Shown here: one piece after another, positions 1 through 7,797 of the stretch
Layout: each line of letters opens with the position of its first letter
Numbering within the stretch: position 1 is the first letter of the stretch
Source of the DNA: Oscillospiraceae bacterium
Lineage (GTDB): Bacteria; Bacillota_A; Clostridia; Oscillospirales; Oscillospiraceae
Reading direction: 5' to 3'
Assembly: GCA_017627975.1 (NCBI GenBank)
Contig: JAGAFT010000091.1
Location: forward strand, 1-64,000
Length of the DNA: 64,000 nucleotides
The notes under the pieces: generated by a model
The model's database searches: none
What the model was told of the DNA's origin: nothing
Seen by the model: only the letters and a program-made list of their open reading frames with translations
Made by a program: the position numbers and the translations under genes

Positions 1-138
1 GCCAAGAACGACGGCCTGAAGGACGCCATCGAGCACGTCCTGAAGCTGAAGGTCATCAACCTCAAGACCGACCCGCAGCTCATGGGCGCTCTGGGCGCTG
101 CCGAGTATGCCCGCCAGAAGGGTCTCGCGAAGAAGTAA
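1..138 (+). CDS. 2-hydroxyacyl-CoA dehydratase activator-like ATPase, C-terminal end (partial)
   Basis: The window opens inside a reading frame that gives 45 residues before a TAA. The tail contains TDPQLMGALGAAEYA, which resembles the closing PQxxGALGAAL segment of ASKHA-fold activators (HgdC/BcrA/BadF family). These ATPases donate an electron to a 2-hydroxyacyl-CoA dehydratase. The following acetyl-CoA-synthase-like gene would fit a CoA or iron-sulfur redox role. The call rests on one short motif because most of the gene is outside the window. Confidence 0.55.
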   Translation, partial: AKNDGLKDAIEHVLKLKVINLKTDPQLMGALGAAEYARQKGLAKK

Positions 139-176
139 GTCTCCCAACCAAAACTGACTGAAAGGAGCTTATTCCA

Positions 177-332
177 TTGAAATTTGTGAAGAAGCTGTGC
201 AAAATTCTGTTTTCCGTGGTCGCGATTCTGTTCGTCGTGTATTTCTGGAACCTGGACCAGAAGCTGCTGGGCTGGGCCTACAAGCGCGTCAACGAGATGT
301 TTGACCAGAAGAAAGTCGACCTGGTGTTCTGA
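177..332 (+). CDS. Small single-span membrane protein
   Basis: This 51-codon frame starts at TTG, nine bases after an AAGGAG ribosome binding site at about 162-167. It has a basic N-terminus, one hydrophobic helix at about residues 9-23 (ILFSVVAILFVVYF) and a charged tail ending KKVDLVF. It sits 38 bp after the activator gene and 5 bp before the next gene, so co-transcription is likely. Function unknown. Confidence 0.55.
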   Translation: MKFVKKLCKILFSVVAILFVVYFWNLDQKLLGWAYKRVNEMFDQKKVDLVF

Positions 333-337
333 TCCCC

Positions 338-1072
338 ATGGAGCTCTATAATACCCTGTTTCAGGACACCCGAGCCTTCCTCGACGGGAAAACGCCGAAA
401 ACCTGGGACTATGCCGAGCGCGACTGCTGGACCGACATCGGCTCAAGCGAGCTGGTCATGCAGCGCGACGCGGCCTACGAGCTCGGCGCCAGCGGACACG
501 GCTCTGCCAACTACGTGCTCTTCTCCTCGAATCCGGACTTCGTGAGCAAGGACCAGGTCCTTCTCTACGGCCCGGACCTGCGGGAGATTAAGGCGGACAC
601 GGACTTTGCCCGGATCGTCCTCCTGCGCGTGGGCGTCCTGGACGACGACAACGAGAAGGTTTATCGGATCCTGAAGGACATCGAGTTCGCCAAGTACCAC
701 GTCTACCCGGAAGGGTACATGGTGCGCATCTCACCCGAGAACTACCGGGAGCAGATCCGCGTCTCCAAGCAGGCCATCCGGAAGGGGATCAGTTTCCGCA
801 GCATCGGCTGCAGCTACATCAAGGCCTACAAGAAGGACGCGAATGTCCTGAACGCGCAGGTCATCTTCGTCACGGCCCCGGGCCTGAACTATTCGGGCAT
901 GAAGGACACGGCGAAGAAGGCAAATGATATCACGAATACCCTGACGACGATTCTCGAGGGCATCCCAACCGACTGCAGCGTCTGTTCCCTGAAGGGGATC
1001 TGCGACGAGGTGGAAGGAATGAAGGAACTGCACTTCGGAGTCGGCGCCGGCGGCACGGAAAAGAAACACTAA
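338..1072 (+). CDS. Acetyl-CoA synthase-like (A-cluster region) protein
   Basis: A 244-residue protein. Residues about 75-200 follow the layout of the A3 region of CODH/acetyl-CoA synthase: a VLLYGPDLREI strand like the family's V.GPDIDE segment, then YPEGYMVRISPENY and KAIRKGISFRSIGCSYI, matching its GLWHT..WLRVSK and KGFRFKHYGE segments. Near residue 215 the motif DCSVCSLKGIC resembles the CLLC...C cluster that binds the Ni-Fe-S A-cluster. The later ligands of true ACS are absent and the protein is about a third of the usual size, so it is probably a stand-alone cluster protein, not a full synthase. It follows the dehydratase-activator gene and a small membrane protein. The family match is from memory of the motifs. 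Confidence 0.5.
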   Translation: MELYNTLFQDTRAFLDGKTPKTWDYAERDCWTDIGSSELVMQRDAAYELGASGHGSANYVLFSSNPDFVSKDQVLLYGPDLREIKADTDFARIVLLRVGVLDDDNEKVYRILKDIEFAKYHVYPEGYMVRISPENYREQIRVSKQAIRKGISFRSIGCSYIKAYKKDANVLNAQVIFVTAPGLNYSGMKDTAKKANDITNTLTTILEGIPTDCSVCSLKGICDEVEGMKELHFGVGAGGTEKKH

Positions 1073-1082
1073 TAGCAAAAGA

Positions 1083-1116
1083 AGAGGGGAGACGGAAAAC
1101 GTCCCCCTCTCTTTTC
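1083..1116 (+). terminator. Rho-independent terminator
   Basis: A stem of AGAGGGG..GACG with CGTCCCCCTCT and a GAAAA loop, followed by CTTTTCGTGCTTTTT. It closes the first operon. Confidence 0.8.
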
Positions 1117-1247
1117 GTGCTTTTTACTATTGCCGTGGTTTCCGACGCAGACAAGAGGACCTGTCATCTTTGTATGCCCGGACAAAAGAAGAGCTCCTGC
1201 AGCTTCGTTACGATGCAGGAGCGGGGGAGTCGCATGGGACGTCTGTT

Positions 1248-1502
1248 CTAGTCATATACCGGAATGTATTCAATTTCGCTTTCCTGTTCGAGCCTTACCT
1301 TGGATTGTGAGGATTTGAGCTCCTCATCAAATCCCCTCAGAGCAGAAAACGGTGCAAAGATTTTGGCCCGCTTTCCCGGATCCATCGGTGGATGCCTGCA
1401 CCAGAAGTCGTCAAATTTCTGATGCTGGGGTCGCCCGGCTTTGACAAGTTCCGCATATTGAAACCCCTCCGGCATTGGCATATACCCGATTCCCATAGAC
1501 AT
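1248..1502 (-). CDS. YolD-like small protein
   Basis: An 84-residue protein starting at ATG, seven bases after a strong AAAAAAGGAGG site. The segment HPPMDPGKRAKIFAPFSALRGFDEEL matches the conserved M...RA..FAPFAAL.GYDE core of YolD-like proteins in Clostridia. These are often encoded beside Y-family polymerases, but none is nearby here. It stands alone between two terminators, flanked by imperfect 28-bp direct repeats (1203-1230 and 1602-1629). Molecular function is not established. Confidence 0.65.
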   Translation of the reverse strand: MSMGIGYMPMPEGFQYAELVKAGRPQHQKFDDFWCRHPPMDPGKRAKIFAPFSALRGFDEELKSSQSKVRLEQESEIEYIPVYD

Positions 1503-1540
1503 GATAAAGCCTCCTTTTTTGAAGTTTACATAATAATAGC

Positions 1541-1576
1541 AAAAAACCTGTCCGGAAAAACGGACAGGTTTTTTGC
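1541..1576. terminator. Bidirectional terminator-like hairpin
   Basis: AAAAAACCTGTCCG pairs with CGGACAGGTTTTTT around a GAAAAA loop, giving a U-tract in either direction. It lies between divergent genes, so it probably insulates them. Confidence 0.8.
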
Positions 1577-1648
1577 TCGTTCAGATAAAAAGCGCCAGCA
1601 CCTTCGCTGCGGCGCGGGAGCGGGGGAGTAACTGTTGTTCTGTATTTG

Positions 1649-1678
1649 TTGACACGTTAGATTGCCAAGTGTTATGAT
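1649..1678 (+). promoter_or_regulatory. SigmaA-type promoter
   Basis: TTGACA at 1649-1654 and TATGAT at 1673-1678, separated by 18 bp, 37 bp before the next gene. Confidence 0.75.
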
Positions 1679-1714
1679 AACAAATACGTACGATCCATCT
1701 GAGAGGATATCGAT

Positions 1715-2332
1715 ATGAAGAAGCATCTTATCATCGGCGTCATCGTTCTTTTTGTTGTCTCTTGTTTTGTATATGTGCTGAGTGAACTCTATTCGGCGAA
1801 GATCCTGGTTCCGCCTGATTTGAAAGCCGGGCTGAATCCAGCTGCCGATGTGTCTTCCGAGACGGATAAACTGAGCCCCGACGAAGCGCGCCAGAATCGG
1901 ATCCGGCAGCTGGCTGAACGTGAACAGCTGAAGCTCGGGATGGAATTCAAGAATGCGGAGATCAAGTGGCATCTTGAGCAGGATGAGGCGTATTGTTTCT
2001 TTGACATTACGTCTCCGGATATCGGGGAAGAGCTGGTTGAGCGAGTCGGTGAAGGGGACCATGATGCCGAGACGATATGGTCTGATCTGACAGTGCGTCT
2101 TCAATCCGTACAGAGAGGGATTCAAAAACAGTTTTATGATGAAGATCTGGATATTGCCGTTGTCCTGCGGGTATTGGATCCGCAGAACAGAAAGGAGACG
2201 CTTCTTTCTGCGGCGCATGGTGTCGTGGGATATGATGTGGCGAACCATCTGGATCTGAAGAACAAGCCTGCTGCACCGACGCGTCATACAAGCGAGGATC
2301 CTGGCGAGTCGCAGGAGCGGGGAGCAGAGTAA
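1715..2332 (+). CDS. Secreted or membrane-anchored protein of unknown function
   Basis: A 205-residue protein with an N-terminal signal anchor (MKKHLIIGVIVLFVVSCFVYVL). A cysteine lies within the hydrophobic stretch but no clear lipobox follows. The exported part is acidic and hydrophilic, with a predicted alpha/beta core around residues 80-165 and a low-complexity tail rich in P, E and G. GAGAGGA precedes the ATG. The gene is monocistronic, with its own promoter and a terminator directly after the stop. I do not recognise the family. Confidence 0.7.
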   Translation: MKKHLIIGVIVLFVVSCFVYVLSELYSAKILVPPDLKAGLNPAADVSSETDKLSPDEARQNRIRQLAEREQLKLGMEFKNAEIKWHLEQDEAYCFFDITSPDIGEELVERVGEGDHDAETIWSDLTVRLQSVQRGIQKQFYDEDLDIAVVLRVLDPQNRKETLLSAAHGVVGYDVANHLDLKNKPAAPTRHTSEDPGESQERGAE

Positions 2333-2365
2333 AGCCCTGAGCATTTACGCTCAGGGCTCTTTTCC
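2333..2365 (+). terminator. Rho-independent terminator
   Basis: AGCCCTGAGC pairs with GCTCAGGGCT around ATTTAC, followed by CTTTT. Confidence 0.85.
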
Positions 2366-2500
2366 GTCATTCTGTATCGTTGTTTTTCCGTCAATTTCTT
2401 TCATATATCCGGCAGTGATGATGCCTGCGGGCAATGCAACAATTGCGATTCCCAGGAGCGAAGAAATCATTGTAAGAAGGAACAGCCGCTGACAGGAAAC
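2351..2500 (-). pseudogene. Remnant of a voltage-gated-type potassium channel (C-terminal end)
   Basis: The minus strand reads ..RLFLLTMISSLLGIAI, then VALPAGIITAGYMKEI and a short tail to a TGA. This is the last transmembrane helix and start of the cytoplasmic tail of bacterial ion-channel proteins (conserved GIGIVALPAGIIASGF pattern). No pore filter or other helices precede it: the gatD terminator begins immediately upstream. The stop codon lies inside the hairpin shared with the neighbouring gene, so it is a decayed fragment, not a gene. Confidence 0.6.
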
Positions 2501-2523
2501 AAAATGACCGCCCGATTGGGCGG
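2498..2523 (-). terminator. Terminator of the murT-gatD operon
   Basis: On the minus strand CCGCCCAATCGGGCGG is followed by TCATTTTGTTT, 12 bp past the gatD stop. Confidence 0.7.
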
Positions 2524-2534
2524 CCGTTTCCGTT

Positions 2535-3275
2535 TCAGGTATTGTGTTTGGTCAGGCGGCGGAACATGTTGTCGTGTGCGGTCTGCTCCGCCCGGTCGTC
2601 CAGCGGATCGAGACGGACGCTGCCGTAGCGCCGGGTCAATGCGGTTTCAAGCAGATGATCGCAGAAGGCCGGGTTCTTGGGCAGCATCGGGCCGTGGCTG
2701 TAGCTGCCGAAGACGTTCTTATAATGCGCGCCTTCGGTTTTGTCTTCCCCGTTGTTGCCGAAGCCGACTTCCACCTCCGCAAGCGGTGACACGGAGCTTC
2801 CGAGCCAGGTCTTGCCGCTGTGGTTTTCAAAGCCGACCACGGTGCTGCCGCCGCAGTCCGGCGTGCAGCGGAAGACGGTGTTGCCGATCATGCGGGTCTT
2901 GGAGCCGACGGTATAAAGATCCAGCGCGCCGATGAAATCACAGCGGACGCCGTCATAAGTTTCATAATACTGCCCCAGCATCTGATAGCCGCCGCAGATG
3001 GTAAGGGCGGTGAGCCCGTCTTCGATGGCGGCGCGGATCTCGCGGTCCTTGCCGCTTTGAAGGTCGGGCAGAAGCACCTCCTGCTCAAAGTCCTGGCCGC
3101 CGCCGATAAACAGAAGGTCATAATCGCTCAGCTTCAGACTGTCGCCGATCATGACACGGGTGACATCCGAATCGATTCCCCGCCATTTCAGGCGCTGTTG
3201 CATGCAGATGATGTTGCCGCCGTCGCCGTAGAGGTTCAGCACATCCGGATAGAGATGACAGATTTTCAGTTTCAT
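2535..3275 (-). CDS. gatD: Lipid II isoglutaminyl synthase, glutaminase subunit GatD
   Basis: A 246-residue class I glutamine amidotransferase of the CobB/CobQ type. GatD hydrolyses glutamine and passes ammonia to MurT, which amidates the D-glutamate of the lipid II stem peptide in the cytoplasm. The sequence shows an FIGGGQDFEQ segment, the nucleophile Cys94 in LTICGGYQ and the catalytic His194 in SYSHGPMLPKNP. Cys94 has the same number as in the characterised Staphylococcus aureus enzyme. Length is typical for the family. It lies 25 bp after murT on the same strand, the standard arrangement, and ends at a terminator. Confidence 0.92.
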   Translation of the reverse strand: MKLKICHLYPDVLNLYGDGGNIICMQQRLKWRGIDSDVTRVMIGDSLKLSDYDLLFIGGGQDFEQEVLLPDLQSGKDREIRAAIEDGLTALTICGGYQMLGQYYETYDGVRCDFIGALDLYTVGSKTRMIGNTVFRCTPDCGGSTVVGFENHSGKTWLGSSVSPLAEVEVGFGNNGEDKTEGAHYKNVFGSYSHGPMLPKNPAFCDHLLETALTRRYGSVRLDPLDDRAEQTAHDNMFRRLTKHNT

Positions 3276-3300
3276 GTTCCGAACAACTCCCTTCTCCGGT

Positions 3301-4680
3301 TTATTCCCAGAACTCGGCGCCGCCGCAGCGGTGCACGATGACGCCCCTCAGGTCCAGCATGGCGGTATAGGTCGGCAAAATGTAAACCGGAAGCGTCTCT
3401 TCCGAGAGGGCATCGGTAAGCTTCTCGGGGCTGTACTGCACGGTGATACGCTCATCCGGCACACCGGCGTATTTCAGGCGCAGGCGCATGTCGTCGGCGC
3501 GGTCGCCGGAGACATAGATCTTCCGGATCCGGTCGGCGAAGGAGGCGAGCAGTTCAAAGTTCGCGTCCCAGATCCAGGAGATGTCCGTCCCGTCTGCACC
3601 GCGGTCGTTGAGACAGCAGACCAGAATGAGATCCGTCTGCACACCGGAGAGAAACTCCAGGGCCTGGGAACATCCGGCCGGATTCTTCACAAGGATCATG
3701 CGGGTGCCGCCGGCGAGAGGGAAGTTCTCCATCCGGCCGAAACCGCAGGAGAAGCGCCCCAGGGATTCCAGGCAGGTTGCCATGGGAATTCCCATGGCTG
3801 TTGATGCACATACGGCCGCCGCCGCGTTATAGAGGTTGTAGCTCGCAGGCAGATTGACGGAAAGATTCTTTTCGCCCTCCGGCGTGCGAAGGATGACCTC
3901 ACTGTGGCTGTCGTCCATACAGAGGATCCGGGTAACGGCAAAGTCCGGCTCGTGCCGGTGATAGCCGCATTTCGGGCAGCGGAAGCCGCCCAGATGCGCA
4001 TAGGTATGATAATCATATTCGTATTCCGCCTTGCAGTGGATGCAGTGGCTGGCATCCGAGAGGGAAGAGGGAATCGCCTTGAGCGCGGCGGAGGCGTTCA
4101 CACCGTACCAGAGAATCGGGTTGGGGAGGCCGTCGTCGGCGAGAGAAGCGGTCAGGGAGCAGTCTGCATTCAGACAGAGCTGCGCCCCGGGGACATCGCG
4201 GATTCCCTGACGGATATTCGAGAGCGTATGCGTGATCTCGCCGTAGCGGTCAAGCTGATCCCGGAACAGGTTGGTTACGACGATCACCTTCGGCTGCAGC
4301 TGCGAAAAGACCTTGGTCGCGGCGGCCTCGTCGCATTCGATGACGGCATACTCCTTCTTCATGCGGCCGAAGAGCGTGCAGTTCATTACAAACTCGGTGG
4401 TAATCCCGCTCATCAGGTTGGCGCCGGAGCGGTTGGCGAAGTAATTCAGCCCGGCTTCGGAGAACGCTTCTTCGATCATCCGCGAGCAGGTGGTTTTTCC
4501 GTTTGTGCCGGTGACGGCCACGGTCTTTACACCGCCGGAGAGCCGGGAGAGAAGATCCGGACAGACCTTCATTGCAAACCGTCCCGGCATCGCCGTTCCT
4601 CCGCGATGCAGAAGACGGGAGACGGCGCGAAGAAGTTTACATAATATTACGGCAAGAATGGCACGAAAAGATAGTTTCAT
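3301..4680 (-). CDS. murT: Lipid II isoglutaminyl synthase, Mur ligase subunit MurT
   Basis: A 459-residue Mur-ligase-type ATPase partner of GatD. It has the ATP loop AVTGTNGKTT, the VVTNLFRDQLDRYGE segment of the central domain and a four-cysteine ribbon (CIHC...CPKC) at about residues 205-230 that is characteristic of MurT, followed by the C-terminal DUF1727 region. I start at the ATG at 4678-4680 (MKLSFRAIL), not at an earlier in-frame codon, because a consensus promoter lies at 4717-4745 and the extra 60 codons would run through it and a terminator. A hydrophobic segment at the N-terminus is usual for MurT. Confidence 0.92.
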   Translation of the reverse strand: MKLSFRAILAVILCKLLRAVSRLLHRGGTAMPGRFAMKVCPDLLSRLSGGVKTVAVTGTNGKTTCSRMIEEAFSEAGLNYFANRSGANLMSGITTEFVMNCTLFGRMKKEYAVIECDEAAATKVFSQLQPKVIVVTNLFRDQLDRYGEITHTLSNIRQGIRDVPGAQLCLNADCSLTASLADDGLPNPILWYGVNASAALKAIPSSLSDASHCIHCKAEYEYDYHTYAHLGGFRCPKCGYHRHEPDFAVTRILCMDDSHSEVILRTPEGEKNLSVNLPASYNLYNAAAAVCASTAMGIPMATCLESLGRFSCGFGRMENFPLAGGTRMILVKNPAGCSQALEFLSGVQTDLILVCCLNDRGADGTDISWIWDANFELLASFADRIRKIYVSGDRADDMRLRLKYAGVPDERITVQYSPEKLTDALSEETLPVYILPTYTAMLDLRGVIVHRCGGAEFWE

Positions 4681-4716
4681 GAAGAATCCCCGTTCAACGT
4701 TTTTCAAAGCGCAGGT

Positions 4717-4745
4717 ATTATAGCATGCGTGCCGCCCAAAGGCAA
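4717..4745 (-). promoter_or_regulatory. murT-gatD promoter
   Basis: On the minus strand TTGCCT (4740-4745), 17 bp, then TATAAT (4717-4722), 37 bp upstream of the murT start. Confidence 0.8.
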
Positions 4746-4773
4746 GGAAAAGCCGTACCTGGGCTCTCTTCAC

Positions 4774-4808
4774 GCAAAAAGAAAACGGAGCGGGAAAACC
4801 CGCTCCGC
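4774..4808 (-). terminator. Terminator-like hairpin upstream of the murT promoter
   Basis: CGGAGCGGG pairs with CCCGCTCCG around AAAA. On the minus strand the stem is followed by TTTTCTTTTT. Because the murT promoter lies downstream of it, it cannot act as an attenuator; it probably blocks read-through between divergent genes. Confidence 0.7.
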
Positions 4809-4961
4809 TTCCTATATGGTTGAGGACAAAATGAAAAAGATGAAAAACTGTTACTTGCATCCTTAATATACAGTGAGAATGTTACAGAAATAAGATAAGA
4901 AATGTTTCACAATTGTAAAATACAACAGAAAACAAAATTTTCCCACATTCTCTTTCTGCTC

Positions 4962-4990
4962 TTTTCCGATGCTTTGATTTGTGTTATACT
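4962..4990 (+). promoter_or_regulatory. Probable promoter of the zinc-ribbon membrane protein gene
   Basis: TATACT at 4985-4990 preceded by TGTG, 17 bp after a weak TTTTCC. Confidence 0.45.
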
Positions 4991-5058
4991 ACGCCTCGGT
5001 CTTATGTTTACGGAACATTCGAATGCGGCTGCGGCTGCGGGAAGGAGAGCAACAAAGA

Positions 5059-5355
5059 ATGAAACCACATGTTTCCAGTTATGAGCGCGGGAGAAATATC
5101 GTCAGGGTGCTGGTGGTACTGGCGATTATTCTGGGTGTTTCGGCCCTGATGTTTACCCAGGAGAATTCGCGGGAGCAGATGGCGCTGGTGATCGCGTCGG
5201 CGGCCTGCGTTGTCGGCGTGATTGTGGTTGCGCGGATTCTCTGCGTCTGCCCGCACTGCGGAAAGCGGATTGTGAGCGGTGTTCTGGTTCTGCGGGTCTG
5301 CCCGAAATGCAAGCATGACCTGATTACCGGCGCGAAAGTCAAAAACAAGAGATAA
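5059..5355 (+). CDS. Small membrane protein with a C-terminal zinc ribbon
   Basis: A 98-residue protein. Two transmembrane helices at about residues 14-30 (VLVVLAIILGVSALMF) and 41-58 are followed by two CxxC knuckles (CPHCGKR and CPKC) about 16 residues apart, an arrangement that usually binds zinc. I start at the ATG at 5059 (MKPHVSSYERG), 11 bp after AAGGAG, not at the upstream frame that overlaps the promoter. Partner and function are unknown. Confidence 0.65.
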   Translation: MKPHVSSYERGRNIVRVLVVLAIILGVSALMFTQENSREQMALVIASAACVVGVIVVARILCVCPHCGKRIVSGVLVLRVCPKCKHDLITGAKVKNKR

Positions 5356-5392
5356 AAACAGAGCGTTTTCATGGCGGGAACACCGCAAAACC

Positions 5393-5420
5393 TTGACTTT
5401 TTCTGAAATTTCGGTACAAT
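5393..5420 (+). promoter_or_regulatory. glpK promoter
   Basis: TTGACT (5393-5398), 16 bp, TACAAT (5415-5420). Confidence 0.65.
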
Positions 5421-5483
5421 ATAATGTATTGTGTCTTTTGCAATGACCACGAATCAATCATAAAAGGAAAGGAATCGGAACGC

Positions 5484-6977
5484 ATGAAGTACATCATGGC
5501 TTTGGACCAGGGAACCACCAGTTCCCGCTGCATCTTGTTTGATCACAACGGGAATATCTGCAGTTCAGTGCAGAAGGAATTTCGTCAGATCTATCCTCAG
5601 CCGGGCTGGGTGGAGCATGATGCGAATGAAATCTGGGATGTCACGCTGGAGGTCTCCCGCGCCGCACTGGACAAGCTCAACGCAACGGCCGCGGATGTGG
5701 CCGCCATCGGCATTACGAATCAGCGCGAAACGACAATCATCTGGGACAAGGAAACGGGTGAGCCGATTGCCAACGCGATCGTCTGGCAGTGCCGCCGTAC
5801 CACCGAGACCGTCGACGAGCTGGTGGCCGCGGGCTATGGGGACACCATCCGCAAAAAGACCGGCCTGATCCCTGACGCTTATTTCTCCGGTACGAAGGTA
5901 AAGTGGCTTCTGGACCATGTTCCCGGCGCAAGACGGCGGGCGGAAGCCGGAAAGCTGCTCTTCGGAACCGTCGATACCTGGCTGATCTGGAAGCTGACGG
6001 GCGGACGGGTGCATGTGACGGATTACACCAATGCCAGCCGTACCATGCTTTTCAATATCCGCGAGCTGAAGTGGGATGAGGAGCTGCTGAAGATCCTGAA
6101 TATCCCGGCCTGCATCCTTCCGGAAGTCAAGCCCTCCAGCGCGGTCTACGGCAAGACGGACTTTGAACTCTACGGCGGAGAGATCCCCATCGCCGGTGCG
6201 GCCGGGGACCAGCAGTGCGCCCTCTTCGGACAGTGCTGCTTTGAGCCGGGCAGCATGAAGAACACCTACGGAACAGGTTGCTTCCTGCTGATGAATACCG
6301 GACGGGAGATTGTCGAGAGCAAGAACGGCCTTGTGACAAGCATAGCGGTCGGTTTTGAAGATCACGTGGAGTACGCCCTGGAAGGCTCTGTATTTATCGC
6401 CGGCGCGGCGATTCAGTGGCTGCGCGACGAGCTGGGTGTGATCTCCACCGCGGCGGAGAGTTCTCAGTATGCCGCAAAGGTGGCCGACTCCAACGGCGGT
6501 TATGTGGTTCCGGCCTTTACGGGCCTTGGCGCTCCCTACTGGAACCAGCGCGCCAGAGGCGCGATCGTCGGCTTGACGAGAGGCTTCAACCGCGCACACC
6601 TGATTCGTGCCACGCTGGAATCCCTGGCCTATCAGACCTACGATGTGGTCCGCGCCATGGAACGTGACGCCGGCATCCACATCGGCGAACTGAAGGTGGA
6701 CGGCGGCGCCTGTGCCAACAATTTCCTGATGCAGTTCCAGTCCGACCTGATCGGAAGCGACGTGGTGCGTCCGCGCTGCATCGAGACCACGGCTCTGGGC
6801 GCGGCGTATCTGGCCGGCCTCGCGGTGAAGTACTGGGACAGCCTGGACGATGTGAAGAGCAACTGGGAAATCGACCGGGTATTTACCTCCGAGCTGGAGG
6901 AAGAAAAGCGGATCAAGCTTTTAAACGGCTGGCACAAGGCGGTCAAATGTGCCCTGCTCTGGTCTGAGGAGGAATAA
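5484..6977 (+). CDS. glpK: Glycerol kinase
   Basis: A 497-residue FGGY-family kinase that phosphorylates glycerol to sn-glycerol 3-phosphate. Family marks include the opening [10 protein letters not shown] phosphate loop, [51 protein letters not shown] and [16 protein letters not shown]. The chosen ATG at 5484 gives the standard length and follows GGAAAGGAA. The HAD phosphatase begins 4 bp after its stop and the glycosyltransferase overlaps that gene, so the three form one transcription unit. Confidence 0.96.
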   Translation: MKYIMALDQGTTSSRCILFDHNGNICSSVQKEFRQIYPQPGWVEHDANEIWDVTLEVSRAALDKLNATAADVAAIGITNQRETTIIWDKETGEPIANAIVWQCRRTTETVDELVAAGYGDTIRKKTGLIPDAYFSGTKVKWLLDHVPGARRRAEAGKLLFGTVDTWLIWKLTGGRVHVTDYTNASRTMLFNIRELKWDEELLKILNIPACILPEVKPSSAVYGKTDFELYGGEIPIAGAAGDQQCALFGQCCFEPGSMKNTYGTGCFLLMNTGREIVESKNGLVTSIAVGFEDHVEYALEGSVFIAGAAIQWLRDELGVISTAAESSQYAAKVADSNGGYVVPAFTGLGAPYWNQRARGAIVGLTRGFNRAHLIRATLESLAYQTYDVVRAMERDAGIHIGELKVDGGACANNFLMQFQSDLIGSDVVRPRCIETTALGAAYLAGLAVKYWDSLDDVKSNWEIDRVFTSELEEEKRIKLLNGWHKAVKCALLWSEEE

Positions 6978-6981
6978 GAAA

Positions 6982-7797
6982 ATGGATCTGACCAAACTGA
7001 AATCCTGCGAGCTGTTCCTTTTCGACATGGACGGGACGCTCTATCTGGGGGACAACGTTTATCCGGGCGCCCATGAGCTGATGGAAGCGCTGCCGTCCCT
7101 CGGCAAGCGCTATATCTACCTGACGAACAACTCCTCCCGTGCGGGGGCGGACTACATTACGCGGCTGCGCCGTCTGGGCTTCCCCTGTGAGGCGGAGAAC
7201 GTGTTTACCTCCGGTATGGCAACCGGCCTGTACCTGAACCAGAATTATCCCGGTGCAAAAGTCTATCTGGCCGGAACGAAGGCTTTCTACCGTGAGCTGC
7301 AGAGCTATCAGATTAACCTCGTAAACGACGAATTCGGCCACACCGATGAAACCGCGGTGGATGTAGTTGTACAGGGCTTTGACACGGAACTGGTGTATGA
7401 AAAGCTGAACCTTGCCTGCCACTTCCTGCGGCGCGGCGCGGCCTTTATCGCGGCGAACCCCGACTGGGTCTGCCCCATGCCCGAGGACGAGGTCCTTCCG
7501 GACTGCGGGAGCATCTGCGCGCTGCTCACCGCGTCCAGTGGCGTGAAGCCGACCTATATCGGCAAGCCGAACCGGAACATGATCGATGTGATTTCAAAGC
7601 AGACCGGAATCCCCAACGAGAAGATCTGCGCGGTGGGCGACCGCCTGTACACCGATATCGCCGTGGCCCAGAATGCCGGGTCCGTGTCGGTCCTGGTTCT
7701 CTCCGGTGAGACGACGCCGGAGATGGCCCGCGCTGCCGAGCGGCAGCCGGATTATATCCTGCCTTCGGTCAAGGAGCTTCTGGACGCTTTATGCTGA
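6982..7797 (+). CDS. HAD-superfamily class IIA phosphatase
   Basis: A 271-residue protein of the NagD/AraL/phosphoglycolate phosphatase type. Motif I is LFDMDGTLYLG (nucleophile and acid Asp), motif II YLTNNSS, motif III lysine in YIGKPNRNM and motif IV VGDRLYTDI. A C2A-type cap lies between motifs II and III. The ATG at 6982 follows GAGGAGG. Being directly downstream of glycerol kinase suggests glycerol 3-phosphate or a related phosphate ester as substrate; eukaryotic glycerol-3-phosphate phosphatase belongs to this same class. That substrate is an inference. Confidence 0.85.
   Translation: MDLTKLKSCELFLFDMDGTLYLGDNVYPGAHELMEALPSLGKRYIYLTNNSSRAGADYITRLRRLGFPCEAENVFTSGMATGLYLNQNYPGAKVYLAGTKAFYRELQSYQINLVNDEFGHTDETAVDVVVQGFDTELVYEKLNLACHFLRRGAAFIAANPDWVCPMPEDEVLPDCGSICALLTASSGVKPTYIGKPNRNMIDVISKQTGIPNEKICAVGDRLYTDIAVAQNAGSVSVLVLSGETTPEMARAAERQPDYILPSVKELLDALC

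Noticed and set aside
1526..2344. A 272-codon minus-strand frame
   Set aside because: It is antisense to the signal-anchored protein at 1715-2332, which has a promoter, ribosome site and terminator of its own, and it crosses two terminators.
4774..4808. An attenuator in the murT leader
   Set aside because: The -35/-10 boxes of murT lie between the hairpin and the gene, so the hairpin is not in the murT transcript.
4681..4860. A 60-residue N-terminal extension of MurT
   Set aside because: It would run through a consensus promoter and a terminator hairpin; the start at 4680 gives the usual family N-terminus.
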